Source: Acidimicrobiia bacterium
Lineage (GTDB): Bacteria; Actinomycetota; Acidimicrobiia; IMCC26256; PALSA-610
Reading direction: 5' to 3'
Assembly (NCBI GenBank): GCA_027494135.1
Contig: JAOSJK010000001.1
Span: forward strand, 1,033,378 to 1,097,377
Length of the DNA stretch: 64,000 nt
Both the position numbers and the translations under genes were made by a program. The notes under the pieces were generated by a model. The model ran no database searches and had not been told where the DNA came from. It saw only the letters and a list, made by a program, of their open reading frames with translations. Of this stretch, positions 22,109 through 32,254 are shown one piece after another (the stretch's first letter is position 1; each line of letters starts with the position of its first letter).

Positions 22109-23293
22109 GCTTCCTCGGTCGTCCACTCCGCAGCGCAGTGCACCGGGGCCAGTCGCACCACGCCGCGAGGGGTGGGGTCGAGGTCCGGCCCCACCACGTC
22201 GAAGACGGCGGCGGGGCCCCATGGCAGGAGGTCGCCGCGGTCGTCGCGTGCCCCCGTCCACACGTAGAAGCGCCCGCCCGGCAGGGCGAGACGGGGAATC
22301 GCGCACCGGGTCCGCGTCTTCCCCGGCGGCAGGTGGATCTCCTGGTGGAACGCGAAGATCGGCGTGCCCGGGCCCTCGGTGATCCCGATGTGGAGCTCGA
22401 TGTCGAGGGCGTCCTCCGCGCCGAGGATGAGCTCGATCGCCAGTTCCTCGTCGGTGCGGGGCGAGCCCGCCCCGGGGCCCTCGATCCTGACGCTCGCGAG
22501 CCGCAGCCCTCGTCGAGTCGGCTCGCCCCCTGCTCGTACTCGATGCGCTCCTCGATGGCCGAGCGGTACGCGCCGAGCACCTCGCGGATCGGGCCGTCGG
22601 CCAGCAGGACGCCCTTGTCGAGCCACAGGCCCCGCTCGCAGCTCGCCTCGACGGTGGGTAGGTCGTGCGAGACGTAGACGAGCGTCGCACCCTGGCGGTG
22701 CACCTCGCTCATCGCGCGAGGCAGCGCTGCTGGAACGAGGAGTCGCCTACGGCGAGCACCTCGTCGACGAGGAGGATGTCGGGCTCCAGGAACGCCGCGA
22801 CCGCGAAGCCGAGCCGCATTTTCATGCCGCTCGAGTAGAACTTGACCTGCCTGTCGATCGCGTGACCGATGTCGGCGAAGTCGACGATCGCATCGAAGCG
22901 GTTCGCGACGTCGCGGCGGGGGAGGCCGAGGAGCGTGCCGTAGAGGAAGATGTTCTCGCGCCCCGACAGCAGCGGATGGATGCCGGACGCGACCTCGATG
23001 AGCGCACCGGCGCGCCCGTGGGCCTCGATCTGCCCCGAGTGCGGGTACATGACCCTTGTCAGGAGCTTGAGCAGCGTCGACTTCCCGGATCCGTTGGTGC
23101 CGATCAGGCCGACCGACTCCCCGGGCTCGACGCGGAAGTCGATGTCGCGCAGCGCCCAGCTCCACTGCTTCTTGGGCCGCTCGCCACCTCGCACGCGTCG
23201 GGTGTCGAGGAAGGTGCGCACCCGCTTCGGACGCCGGTCGGGGCGGAACCGCTTCCAGACGCGCGTCGCGCTGAGCTCACCGCTACGCGACAT
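22105..23293 (-). CDS. wzt: Polysaccharide ABC exporter ATPase, Wzt-like (two frame breaks)
   Basis: About 395 residues from ATG 23293. The ATPase core shows [20 protein letters not shown] (Walker A), [20 protein letters not shown] (Q-loop helical region of the polysaccharide exporters), [20 protein letters not shown] (signature), [13 protein letters not shown] (Walker B) and, after a break near 22715, [20 protein letters not shown] (H-loop). After a second break near 22525 a beta-rich C-terminal domain follows ([12 protein letters not shown] to AAEWTTEEA). This is the position of the Wzt carbohydrate-binding domain, which in O-antigen exporters reads the modified chain end. Here such an end could be sulfated. 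Overlaps the permease gene by about 11 bases. Confidence 0.8.
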
Positions 23294-24135
23294 CGGCGAT
23301 CCCGGGCTCGAGCTTCTTGAAGGTAACGAAGCCGAAGATGAGCATCCCGAACGCGGTGATCGCGCCCAGGCCCACGAGGTCCCACTGAGGCGCCTGGTCG
23401 TAGAGGACGCAGCGCCTGTAGCCGTCGATGACACCCACCAGCGGATTGAAGAACGCGTACCAGCGCACGAGACTCTCGGGGTACTTGTCGAGCCCGTAGC
23501 CGACCGGCGTGGCGAAGAGCCCGATCTGCAGCAGCACCGGCACGATCCGCCGCAGGTCGCGCACGTAGACGACCAGCGCCGCAAGAGAGAGTGAGAGGCC
23601 GGTCGTGAAGGCCACGAGGATCACGAGAAGGATCGGCAGGTAGACGGCGGTCGGCGACGGAGCGAAGGTGTAGAGCGCGAAGAGCGGGATCAGCACCATC
23701 CACTGCATCGCGTTGTCGACCGCCGCGGTTCCGATGCTCGCGATCGGGGAATACCTCCCGCGGGCAGTAGACCTTGTTGAGCAACGACATGTTCGCTATC
23801 AGCACGGTCACGCCCGACGAGACGCCCGTCGAGAAGAAGGTCCACGGGAGGAGGCCGACGTAGCTGAAGATCCGGTACGGAACCTCGCCGCTGTCGACCT
23901 TGGCGACGCGCTTGAAGAAGAAGGAGAACACCAGCATGTAGATGACCGGCGTGATGATCACCCACAGGACGCCGAGGATCTCCTGCTTGTACCGTGCGCG
24001 GAGGTCTCGCTCGGTGAGCGTTGCGATCAGCTGCCGGCTCCTCCACAGCTCGCGCAGCTTCGACCGCAGGTCGATCGGGAGATGGAACCTGAGCTCGGCG
24101 GGAGGGGTCTCGGGGATGGTGGACGGATCAAGCAT
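23283..24135 (-). CDS. wzm: Polysaccharide ABC exporter permease, Wzm/TagG-like (frame break)
   Basis: About 284 residues, the usual length. The N-terminal amphipathic part ([20 protein letters not shown] and [20 protein letters not shown]) is the ABC-2 entry helix. Further helices are [20 protein letters not shown] and, after a break near 23745, [56 protein letters not shown] and a last helix around [20 protein letters not shown]. The [17 protein letters not shown] loop is diagnostic for O-antigen/teichoic-type exporters. Co-transcribed with wzt. Confidence 0.8.
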
Positions 24136-24226
24136 CGTGACGCGTCGCCGACGAGCGGCGAGTCCTTCCCTGTCGGCGTGCGGCTCGGCTTCCTTGCACG
24201 CGGCAGAGTAGCCTCCGGCGCCATTG

Positions 24227-25283
24227 ATGCGGAAGGGTCTGGTACAAGTCATCAGCTCGACCGATCGCCGAGGTGCACAGGTCTTCGCGACCGATCTCGG
24301 CGACGCGCTGATGGCCCGAAACCGAACACTTCGTACCTTCGCGCTCTCGCCGGGCATTACGGATAGCCCCTTACCGGTCCCCGTGCTCGGCGGCCGCAAC
24401 CTCGCCGGGCGACTCCTCTCGCTCCGACGCGAGCTGGCGTCGGCCGAGATCGCCGTCGCGCACGGATCGCGCACCGTCATGGCGTGCGCGCTCGCATCCG
24501 TGGGCACCGCCCGCTACGTCTACCGGAACATCGGCGACCCGCGGCACTGGGCGTCGAGCCCACTACGGCGGTTGCGGGTCGCCGCATACCTCCGGCGCGC
24601 AGCAGCCGTGGTCGTCCTCTGGCCCGCCGCCGCCGACGCTCTCTCGCGCCTCCACGGCGTCCCGAGCAGGAAGATCCGCCTCATCCCCAACGGCGTCCCG
24701 GCCGCAAGATTCCCGCGCGCCGACGCGCCACGGCGAGCCGGAGCGCGCCGCGCGCTCGGACTCGACCCCGACGTCCCTACCGTCGTCTACATGGGGGTCG
24801 CTCTCCGCGGAGAAGGACGTCGCCACAGCCGTGAGGGCGGTCGGCGCGCTCGACGGTGTCCGCCTGGTCGTGGCGGGCGACGGCCCCGAGCGAGCCTCCC
24901 TGGAGCGCCTCTCCGCCGAGGTCGCGCGTGGGAGCGTCGAGTTCCTCGGGAGCGTCGACCAACCCGAGACCGTCCTCGCCGCGGCCGACACGCTGGTGCT
25001 CCCCAGCCTCACCGAGGGGCTGCCGGCCGTGCTGATCGAGGCGGCGTTCACTGGGGTCCCGGCCGTCGCCACCGACGTGGGCGGCGTGCGCGAGATCGTG
25101 AGAGACGCAGAGACCGGCTTCGTCGTCGCCCCCGGCGACCCTGTTGCCCTGGCCGCAGCGCTGCGCGACGCGCTCGCCGCTCCCTCCGAGCTCGGCGAGC
25201 GGGCGCGCACGCACTGCCTCGCGAGATTCGAGATCGGTGTGGTCGCCGATGCCTGGGACGCCTTGATCGCCGACCTCCTCTAG
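24227..25283 (+). CDS. Glycosyltransferase family 4 (frame break)
   Basis: About 351 residues from ATG 24227, divergent from the exporter operon. VQVISSTDRRGAQVFATDLG and ARYVYRNIGDPRHWAS belong to the acceptor domain; RKIRLIPNGVPAARF precedes the donor domain. A run of five G at 24793-24797 breaks the frame; four G would read YMGSLSAEKDVATA without interruption. The donor half has LVVAGDGPERASLERLSAEV, the E-x7-E site PSLTEGLPAVLIEAAFTGVP and ATDVGGVREIVRDAETGFVV. This is a strong example of a sequencing indel. Confidence 0.8.
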
Positions 25284-25404
25284 CCGACAGGCCGCTGGAG
25301 CCGCGGCGGCGCGTGCGGCCGGGGAATCCCACGCCGCGACCACAGCCCTGGTCCGACCGTCGGCTCCCGGCCACCTCTGTGGGCGCGCCGGCCGAGCCCC
25401 CGCT

Positions 25405-26433
25405 TCACTCGGAGACGATGTCGGCGCCCCCGTCGTCGTCTCCCGCTCCGCTGTTCTCGCGGCCCGCCTCACCACCGCCGAGGCCCTCGCCGCCGAGCAT
25501 CTCCGCCGCGCGCCGAGGTCCGCGGGCGAGGCCGAGCTTCCGCAGCGCGCCGCGCCACGCGCGCCTCAGCTTGCGGAGCCGGGCCCCGGCGAGCCTGACG
25601 GCTCGTCGCCTGCTGCGGTGCTCCTGCTTCCCGGCGCGCAGGTCGGCGATGATCCTGCCGGACTCCGGGGTAAGCGGGGGCAGCGCCGGTACCACGAACG
25701 CCTGGTGCGCACGGCCGGTGCCCTGCGCCACCCGCCACAGCTCGCGCTGCTCCTCCGAGAGGTGGCGCTCCGGGGCCGGACCCGTCGCCTGATGGTGCCG
25801 TCGGTCGCCCTCCAGGGAGCCGGCCGCCGCGATCGCATCACCACCCTCGGGCTCGAAACCGAGACCGCGCAGCGCCGCTTCGAGCTCCACACACCCAGCC
25901 GCCGGGTCGTCGAGCAGGTCGGCGTACTGCACGACGACCGCCCGGAGACCGGCGGCGTTCTGCATCGCTCCCCGCTGGTACACCTCCCAGAGTGCGACGG
26001 AGCGCTCGGGCGCGAAGCCGTCGCGGCGCTCCAGAGAGGCGGCCACCTCCAGCGGGTGCCGGACCACCATCACGGCCACCGGCTCACCGCCGAGGAGGGG
26101 GCGCCAGAACGGCAGGGTCAGGCAGAGACGCGGGTCCTTCCAGGCGAACGGGCCGGTCGGGAACGCCCCGGCCAGCGCTTCTCTCGCCGGGTCCTCGAGC
26201 TCGACTATCTCGGGGAGCGCCCACCACCGGGCAGGCGGATCGGGCGGCGCGCCCCACGCCCCGCCCAGCCGGCGGAGGATGCGCTCGTTGAGGCGGAGGA
26301 GCGGCTCGTTCTCCCACTCCTCCTGGAGCTGCTCCTCGGGGCCGAGCGGCAGACCGAGGAGGCCGAGGGCGCGCGTGACCGCGGAGGTGCCGCTTCGGTG
26401 CATCCCGAGGACTACTACCGGCGTGCGCTGCAT
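25405..26433 (-). CDS. Sulfotransferase-like protein (MHRSGTSAVTR type)
   Basis: 342 residues from ATG 26433 (an earlier in-frame ATG at 26469 is less likely, because the P-loop normally sits near the N-terminus). TPVVVLGMHRSGTSAVTRAL is the P-loop; FAWKDPRLCLTLPFWRPLLG and AVMVVRHPLEVAASLERRD complete the cofactor site. It shares every motif with the gene at 14504-15442. The tail is basic, then acidic/glycine-rich (ENSGAGDDDGGADIVSE). It is divergent from the Wzc-like gene. Confidence 0.8.
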   Translation of the reverse strand: MQRTPVVVLGMHRSGTSAVTRALGLLGLPLGPEEQLQEEWENEPLLRLNERILRRLGGAWGAPPDPPARWWALPEIVELEDPAREALAGAFPTGPFAWKDPRLCLTLPFWRPLLGGEPVAVMVVRHPLEVAASLERRDGFAPERSVALWEVYQRGAMQNAAGLRAVVVQYADLLDDPAAGCVELEAALRGLGFEPEGGDAIAAAGSLEGDRRHHQATGPAPERHLSEEQRELWRVAQGTGRAHQAFVVPALPPLTPESGRIIADLRAGKQEHRSRRRAVRLAGARLRKLRRAWRGALRKLGLARGPRRAAEMLGGEGLGGGEAGRENSGAGDDDGGADIVSE

Positions 26434-26551
26434 GGCGTGAGCGCGGGAGCATAGCGCCGGGCACTCCACGTGGCATGTGGCGCCTGCACCGCCACGGTCC
26501 GGGTCTCCACGACCCCAAGCGGACGCTCTCCGTGGTCACTGAGGCCGGCGA

Positions 26552-26580
26552 TTGCCACTCAGCGTCAAAGGGGGTAGAGT
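26552..26580 (+). promoter_or_regulatory. Putative promoter of the Wzc-like gene
   Basis: TTGCCA (26552-26557) and TAGAGT (26575-26580) are separated by 17 bases, about 50 bases upstream of the ATG. GGGAG at 26621-26625 is a good ribosome binding site just before the start at 26630. This promoter would serve the Wzc-PqqD-nucleotidyltransferase genes. Confidence 0.5.
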
Positions 26581-26629
26581 CTCTCCCCCGCAGGGCGCAC
26601 TCCGCGCGGGCCCCCGGGCTGGGAGCAGC

Positions 26630-28424
26630 ATGGATCTCACCGACTATCCGAGGATCCTCCGTCGGCGCTGGCCGCTCCTCGCCGTCCTGGTGATCGTCGC
26701 CCTCGCGCTGGCCTGGTTCACCACCCCGGCCCCCAAGTCGGCCGCCACCACCGAGAAAGCCGACGCCAAGTACCGCGCCAGGCACACCCTTCTCATCGAT
26801 CCCGATCTCGCCCGCGGCAACGGGCTCGGGCGGATAGTCCTCTTCGCGACGTCCGGGCAGGTCCCGCAGCGCACGACGACACTCCTCGACGGAGAGGAGG
26901 GGACGCACCGCACCGGCGGAGCCCAGACGACCGGCGCCAAGCGCAAGAACGTCAGCAAGCAGGGTCAGGTGTGGCTCGGCGACACGGCCGTCACGGTCGC
27001 GCCGAACCCGACCGACGCCTCGATCCTCATCACCGCAACCGACCGCGACCCCGACCGGGCCATCGCCGCGGCCAACACACTGCGCGCGAGCTACGACGCT
27101 GGAACCAGGCGTCTGAGCAGAGCTCGTACGACTCACAGCTCGCCACAGCGCGCACCCGGCGCCAGGCGCTCGAGGATCGCATCGCGGTCATAGCCTTCGA
27201 GATGCCGGCCGCGTCGTCTGTCCGAGAAGACGTGCTCCTCTCCGACCTGCGCGCCGTGATGTCGGAGCTCTCCGCCGTAGAGCAGCAGATCATCCAGCTC
27301 GAGCAGCTCGGCCCGCCGCGGCGGAGCATCCGTACGCTGGAGAGGGCCGGCTACGCCGAGATAGTCGAGGAGAGCGACAGCCGGCTCTTCGCCGCTCCGA
27401 CCGCGCGCACCCCTCGGCTGGCCATCGCCGGTCTCTTCGGCCTCCTCCTCGGCGTCGGAGTGGTTCTCCTGCTCGAGCGGCTCGACACCAGCGTCAAGGC
27501 GTCGGCCGGGGCCGAGTCGATCTCGGCGCTGCCGGTCATCGCCGAGATCCCCTACGCCCGCACCGAACGTGGTGGAAACCGGGTCGCCCTCATCGCCGAC
27601 CCTACGTCGCGGGTGGCCGAGGCCTACCGGGGCTCCGCACGTCGATCTCCCTGATGTGGCTGGCGAGCGGACGCGACTCCGAGATCGCCGCGTCGCTCTC
27701 GGGCCCGCAGGGCGACCCCGAGAGCGCGGGCTCGTCCGAGCCACGTGTGATCCTCGTCACGTCTCCCGGCGCCAACGAGGGCAAGTCGGCGACGGCCGCG
27801 AACCTCGCTGCGGCGATCGCGGAGACCGGTCGGTCGGTCGTCCTCCTCGACCTCGACTTCCGCCGGCCGCAGGTGCACCGCTACCTCGACGGTGGCAGGG
27901 CGCCCGGTCTCGGGGAGCTCGGCGACGACGACACCGACGGCAACGGCGAGACGCAGCTTGAGGACTTGCTGCAGCCGACAGCGATGGAGGGCCTCCGCTT
28001 CGCCGCCGCCATGGCCGACGACACCCCTCCAGCCGTGGCGGTCGCCCGGGCTCGTCGCGCCATCGAGGCCGCCTCGCTCCTCGCCGACGTGGTCGTGCTC
28101 GACACGCCTCCGCTGCTGCTCGCCAACGACACGTACGACCTCATGGCCGGCGCCGACGCCCTCGTCCTGGTGGTGCGCGAGGGCCGGACCGACGAGAGTG
28201 CCCTCCGCCGGGCGAGCGAGCTGCTGCTGCGGACGGCGACACCGATCGTCGGGATCACTCTCATCGCGGCCCCTGGCGCGCTGGGCTACGGCTCGTACAC
28301 GTCGAACAAGCGCTACGGACCGGCCGACGAGAGCGGGCCCCGCGGCCGCGTCCGTGCCCTCCTGGGCCGCGCTCGCCGCGACACGCCGAGCTCCGAGAGC
28401 GACGACCTGATCCGGCTGAGCTGA
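26630..28424 (+). CDS. Wzz/Wzc-like chain-length protein fused to BY-kinase (two frame breaks)
   Basis: About 598 residues. The N-terminus MDLTDYPRILRRRWPLLAVL starts the Wzz domain with its first membrane helix; a coiled segment with LRAVMSELSAVEQQIIQLEQ and the second helix LAIAGLFGLLLGVGVVLLLE close it. Breaks lie near 27105 and 27635. The kinase half has VILVTSPGANEGKSATAANL (Walker A), VVLLDLDFRRPQVHRYL (Walker A') and VVVLDTPPLLLANDTYDLM (Walker B). The tail holds three spaced tyrosines (LGYGSYTSNKRYG) instead of a dense tyrosine cluster, so autophosphorylation capacity is uncertain. The role would be control of polysaccharide length and export at the membrane. Confidence 0.8.
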
Positions 28425-28434
28425 GGGTGATCGT

Positions 28435-28710
28435 GTGGGCATCCCCGCGCGTCGCTGGTGCCGCAACGAGTTCGTCCATGTGAGGCGCGCCGCCGATCGC
28501 GTCGTGGTACTCGCCGACTCCGACGAGCCGCGCACGCTGCGCGGAACCGGCGCAGCGCTCTGGGACGTCTTCGACTCGCCACGGACCCTGAGCGAGGCCG
28601 CCGTCGTCCTGTCCGGACAGTTCTCCTCGGACCCTGAGGCGGTCGAGGCCGACATCGCGCCGGTGGTCGACGAGCTGGAGCGGGTCGGCGCCCTGAGGGT
28701 CGTCGAATGA
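28435..28710 (+). CDS. PqqD-like protein (first copy)
   Basis: 91 residues from GTG 28435, 10 bases after the Wzc-like gene. The pattern NEFVHVRRAADRVVVLADSD, LRGTGAALWDVFDSPRTLSE and VEADIAPVVDELERVGALRV is the winged-helix PqqD fold. This fold carries precursor peptides to RiPP enzymes and also occurs without any known peptide in exopolysaccharide loci. Its stop overlaps the next start by 4 bases. No precursor-peptide gene is visible next to it. Confidence 0.7.
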   Translation: MGIPARRWCRNEFVHVRRAADRVVVLADSDEPRTLRGTGAALWDVFDSPRTLSEAAVVLSGQFSSDPEAVEADIAPVVDELERVGALRVVE

Positions 28711-29821
28711 GCTCTCCCCTCGATCTCGCTCGTGCAGCCACCTCCTACGGTCTCCCCGGCGCCGCGGCCTCCTCGTCCCTCCCCGCGCGCCCGCTCGACG
28801 ACACGACCTGGGGGCTCACCCTCCGGCGCGTCGTCGCCTCCCGCTGCACCGGTCACCTTGCAGCGTCGATCTCCGACGGTGCATTCGCCGCCACCGACGA
28901 GCAGGCGTCGCAGGTGCTCGACGCCCACGAGACCGCCCTCGGGGTAGACCTCGTCCTGGAGCGGCTCCTGGTAGTCACCCTGACCTCGCTCGCGGCGTCG
29001 GACGTCCGCGCACGTGCGCTCAAGGGCGCCGCACTGGCGCACGCCGCCTACCCGGATCCGGCGCTGCGCTCCTACGGCGACGTCGACATCCTCGTCGACG
29101 CCGCCGGCTACGACGCCGCCGTCGAGCACCTCCACGATCTCGGGGCGTCCGCCGCTACGCGGAGCCGCGGCCGGGCTTCGAGCACCGCTTCGGCAAGGGC
29201 GTCTGCATGGTCATGGCCGACGGGTACGAGGTAGACCTGCACCGCACGTTCGTGGCAGGGCCGTTCGGGCTCTCGCTCCGCACCGAGGACCTCTTCGACA
29301 CCGAGACGGCCATCGAGATCGCCGGGCGCACCGTCGTCGCGCTCGGTCCCGAGGAGCGGTTCGTGCACGCCTGCTTCCATGCAGCCCTCGGCGACCGGGA
29401 ACCGCGCCTCGTCTCCCTGCGCGACGTCGCCCAGATCCTCCTCGGCTCGCCCGTCGACACTTCGCGCACGCTCGACCTCGCCGCACGCTGGCGCGTAGGT
29501 GCCGTGCTGAAGCGCGCTATCGAGCTGACGTGGTCGGCGTTCGGCCTCGACTCCAATCCTCCTCTACGGGAATGGGCGCGCGAGTACGTGCCTTCGCGCT
29601 TCGAGCGTCAGGCGCTGCGCGTCTATGTGGGTCCGTCGCGTTCGTACGCGGCGCAGGCGGTCGCCGGCCTGCGCGCGGTCCCCGACGTCGCGGCGAAGGC
29701 TGCCTACGCGCGTGCGATGCTCGTACCGGATCACGGCTACCTCGACGAGCGCGACGGCGGCTACCTGCGCAGGCTCCGGCGCGGCGTCGGCCTCCTCGTC
29801 CGCGAGGTGCGACAGCAGTGA
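28707..29821 (+). CDS. Nucleotidyltransferase family protein, NTP_transf_5 type (frame break)
   Basis: About 371 residues. The core motif ARALKGAALAHAAYPDPALR followed by SYGDVDILVDAAGYDAAVEH is the LKG...R..DxDxLV signature of PF14907 uncharacterised nucleotidyltransferases. The frame breaks near 29150 and continues MVMADGYEVDLHRTFVAGPF (a further conserved VDLH) and EERFVHACFHAALGDREPRL, ending in a helical C-terminus. Such proteins accompany PqqD and HprK-like proteins in polysaccharide and lasso-peptide loci; the reaction is not established. Confidence 0.7.
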
Positions 29822-29857
29822 GCGACCTGCGCTGCGCGCGCACGGCACATGCACGCC

Positions 29858-29904
29858 GAGATGGGACAGAACCGCGCACCCCCGCGGCAGAACCGACCCA
29901 TCTC
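29858..29904. repeat. Palindromic hairpin repeat, family H, diverged copy 3
   Basis: GAGATGGG (29858-29865) pairs with CCCATCTC (29897-29904). Both flanks and the spacing (47 bp overall) match the copies at 246-292 and 305-357, while the loop differs (GCGCACCCCCGCGGCAGAACC). It lies 37 bases after the nucleotidyltransferase gene and before the polymerase start. Confidence 0.6.
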
Positions 29905-29938
29905 CAGCGCGGGGTGCGCGTGCGCGGAAGCGGGAATC

Positions 29939-31549
29939 ATGAGCGAGGCTGCTGCGCGGCTGCCGGAGCGCTGGCGGCCCTCGGCGAACCGCCCTGTCGC
30001 TGCTCCGAGCGTGCCCGCATGGGTCGTGGTGGCCGGCGTCGCCTGTGTCGCCGTGTACGTCGGGTTCGTTGCCGTGGGCCTCGGCGAGAGCGACTTCGAG
30101 ATCATCTCGGCCACGATCGTCGTGCCGATCCTGCTCGCTGTGACGGTGCCGGTGGCCCGCCGCATCGCGCGGGCCGAGGGCGACTCCCGTTACACGGCGA
30201 TGATCCTTGCCGCGTTCGGCCTGAAGATGATCGGCGGGCTGCTCCGTCACTACGTCGCGTACGGCGTCTACAACGGCTCCGACGCCTCGCAGTACCACCG
30301 CTGGGGCTCGACCCTCGCGGAGTCGTACCGCGACCTCGACTTCGGCGTGCGCGTGGGTGCCGTCCCGGGGACCGGCTTCATCCGGGCGGTGACGGGTGTC
30401 GTGTACGCGGTCGTGGGCACGTCGAGGCTCACGGGGTTCCTCGTCTTCTCGTGGTTCGGCTTCCTCGGTCTGCTGCTCTTCTGGCGGGCCTTCCGTGCAG
30501 GCCTCCCGGATGGCGACGGCCGGCGCTATTTCCACCTCGTCCTCCTGCTGCCCTCGATGCTCTACTGGCCTTCGAGCATCGGCAAGGAGTCGTGGATGGT
30601 GATGGTCCTGGGCGTCTGCGCGTACGGGGTGGCCCGCTCGCTCTCCGGACGACCGGCCACCGGTCTCGTGATCCTGGCCATCGGCGCGGCGGGGGTGACG
30701 GCGGTGCGCCCGCACCTGGCTCTCGTCGTCTTCAACGGTCTCGTCGTCGCCTTCCTACTGAGGCGCCCTCGGTCCAACTCGCCGCTCTCGCCGATCGCGA
30801 CGGCGATGGTCGCGGTCCTGCTGCTGGGCGCCGGGCTGGTGCTCGTGAACCGGGTGGAGAGGTTCTTCGGCGTCGAGAGCCTCACCGCGGAGGTCGTCGT
30901 CGATCAGCTCAACGAGGCGGAGACGCACACCACGCAGGGCGGCTCGGAGTTCACCCCCGTGCAGGTGCGCTCTCCGCTCGACCTACCGCTCGCCACCCTC
31001 ACCGTCCTCTTCCGCCCACTACCTCACGAGGTCAAGAACGCGCAGGCGGCCCTCACTGCATTCGAGACGATGCTCATCCTCGGCTTCACACTGTGGTCCC
31101 TCCCGCGCTTCCGCCGAGCGTTCGCGCTGCTCCGCTCCTCGCCGTACGTCGGGTACTGCATCGGCTTCACGCTCACGTTCATCGTCGCGTTCTCGTCGTT
31201 CGGCAACTTCGGGCTGCTGGCGCGCCAGCGCGTGCAGGTACTACCCGCGTACCTGGTGCTGCTCTGCCTCCCGAAGTCGCACGACGACTCGTCGGCGGAC
31301 GAGACCGTCATCGCTGCCGCGCGCCTGTGGCCGTCGGTCCGAAGCGGGCGTGAGACGCCGAGCGCTGCTGAGGCGCCGCGCGGGAGCACCGGGGGGCCGC
31401 GGAGGAGCGCACGAGTCGGCGCGCTTCGCGTGCCTCGGCTTCGACTTCGCCGTGACCTCCGACGACGCCTCCCTCGTCGCATACGTGGAGCGGCTCTACG
31501 GCGCATGCGTCGCACCGGGCACCCCCTCGCACGTCTTCTCACTGCGTAG
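29939..31549 (+). CDS. Polytopic membrane protein, candidate polysaccharide polymerase
   Basis: From ATG 29939 about 470 residues of membrane protein followed by a charged tail. Hydrophobic helices include VVVAGVACVAVYVGFVAVGL, ISATIVVPILLAVTVPVARR, LTGFLVFSWFGFLGLLLFWR, LVLLLPSMLYWPSSIGKESW and YCIGFTLTFIVAFSSFGNFG. A large loop after GVYNGSDASQYHRWGSTLAE and the PSSIGKESWMVM motif recall O-antigen/exopolysaccharide polymerase-like proteins, but I cannot name the family. The natural stop may be the TGA at 31351, overlapping the next start; as read the frame continues to 31549 in a different register. Placed between nucleotidyltransferase and HprK-like genes. Confidence 0.6.
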   Translation: MSEAAARLPERWRPSANRPVAAPSVPAWVVVAGVACVAVYVGFVAVGLGESDFEIISATIVVPILLAVTVPVARRIARAEGDSRYTAMILAAFGLKMIGGLLRHYVAYGVYNGSDASQYHRWGSTLAESYRDLDFGVRVGAVPGTGFIRAVTGVVYAVVGTSRLTGFLVFSWFGFLGLLLFWRAFRAGLPDGDGRRYFHLVLLLPSMLYWPSSIGKESWMVMVLGVCAYGVARSLSGRPATGLVILAIGAAGVTAVRPHLALVVFNGLVVAFLLRRPRSNSPLSPIATAMVAVLLLGAGLVLVNRVERFFGVESLTAEVVVDQLNEAETHTTQGGSEFTPVQVRSPLDLPLATLTVLFRPLPHEVKNAQAALTAFETMLILGFTLWSLPRFRRAFALLRSSPYVGYCIGFTLTFIVAFSSFGNFGLLARQRVQVLPAYLVLLCLPKSHDDSSADETVIAAARLWPSVRSGRETPSAAEAPRGSTGGPRRSARVGALRVPRLRLRRDLRRRLPRRIRGAALRRMRRTGHPLARLLTA

Positions 31550-32254
31550 CGAGGACGGCGGGGGTTCACGCTCGCCCTCGACGGTCGCGCCTGCGTGGAA
31601 CGAGTGCTCCCGGGCTCGGCGGTCGCGCACCTCGTGTGGGAGGTCAACCGCGCGGTCGCCGACCATGCGGGCGACCACCTCCTGCTGCACGCCGCCGCAG
31701 CGGAGCGCGACGGCGCGGTCGTACTCCTGCCCGCGCCGAGGGAGTCGGGCAAGTCGACGCTCGTCGCCGGGCTCGTGAGGGCCGGCATGCGGTACCTGAC
31801 CGACGAGGCGACCGCCGTGAGCCTCACGTCGGGCGGGGTGACCGGGTTCGCGAAGCCGATCGGCCTCGACCCCGGCTCGTGGCAGGTACTCGCCGACCTC
31901 GAGCCGCTCACCGCCGGGGCGCCGGCGCCGCTGCCCTCCATGCAGTGGCTGGTTCCACCGCTAGCCCTCCGCCCCGACTCCGTGGCCACCGGAGGCCGGG
32001 CGGCGATCGTCGTACTCCCGTGCTACCGGGCAGACGCCCCTACAGTCCTGCAGCCGATCCCCCGCGCCGAGGCACTCGTCGCGATGGCGGAGTCGTCGTT
32101 CAACTTCCATGCTCTGGGAGGGCGCGCGCTCCACGCGCTCGCAGCGCTGCTTCGCGACGCGACGTGCTTCCGGCTCGACGTCTCCGACCTCGACACCGCG
32201 TGCAACGCAATCAGCGAGGCCATGCCGCTCGCGTCGCGCGAGGTCTCGGGGTGA
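31350..32254 (+). CDS. HprK-related serine kinase-like protein (frame break)
   Basis: About 301 residues from GTG 31350. The first part contains ARFACLGFDFAVTSDDASLV and ERLYGACVAPGTPSHVFSLR. A run of five G at 31560-31564 breaks the frame, which resumes at FTLALDGRACVERVLPGSAV. The kinase core reads HLLLHAAAAERDGAVVLLPA, PRESGKSTLVAGLVRAGMRY, LTDEATAVS and GFAKPIGLDPGSWQV, as in HPr kinase/PEP carboxykinase-like folds. The phosphate loop begins PAPRESGKST, so its first glycine is absent. The substrate is unknown; HPr itself is unlikely. Its stop overlaps the second PqqD-like gene (GTGA). Confidence 0.7.
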
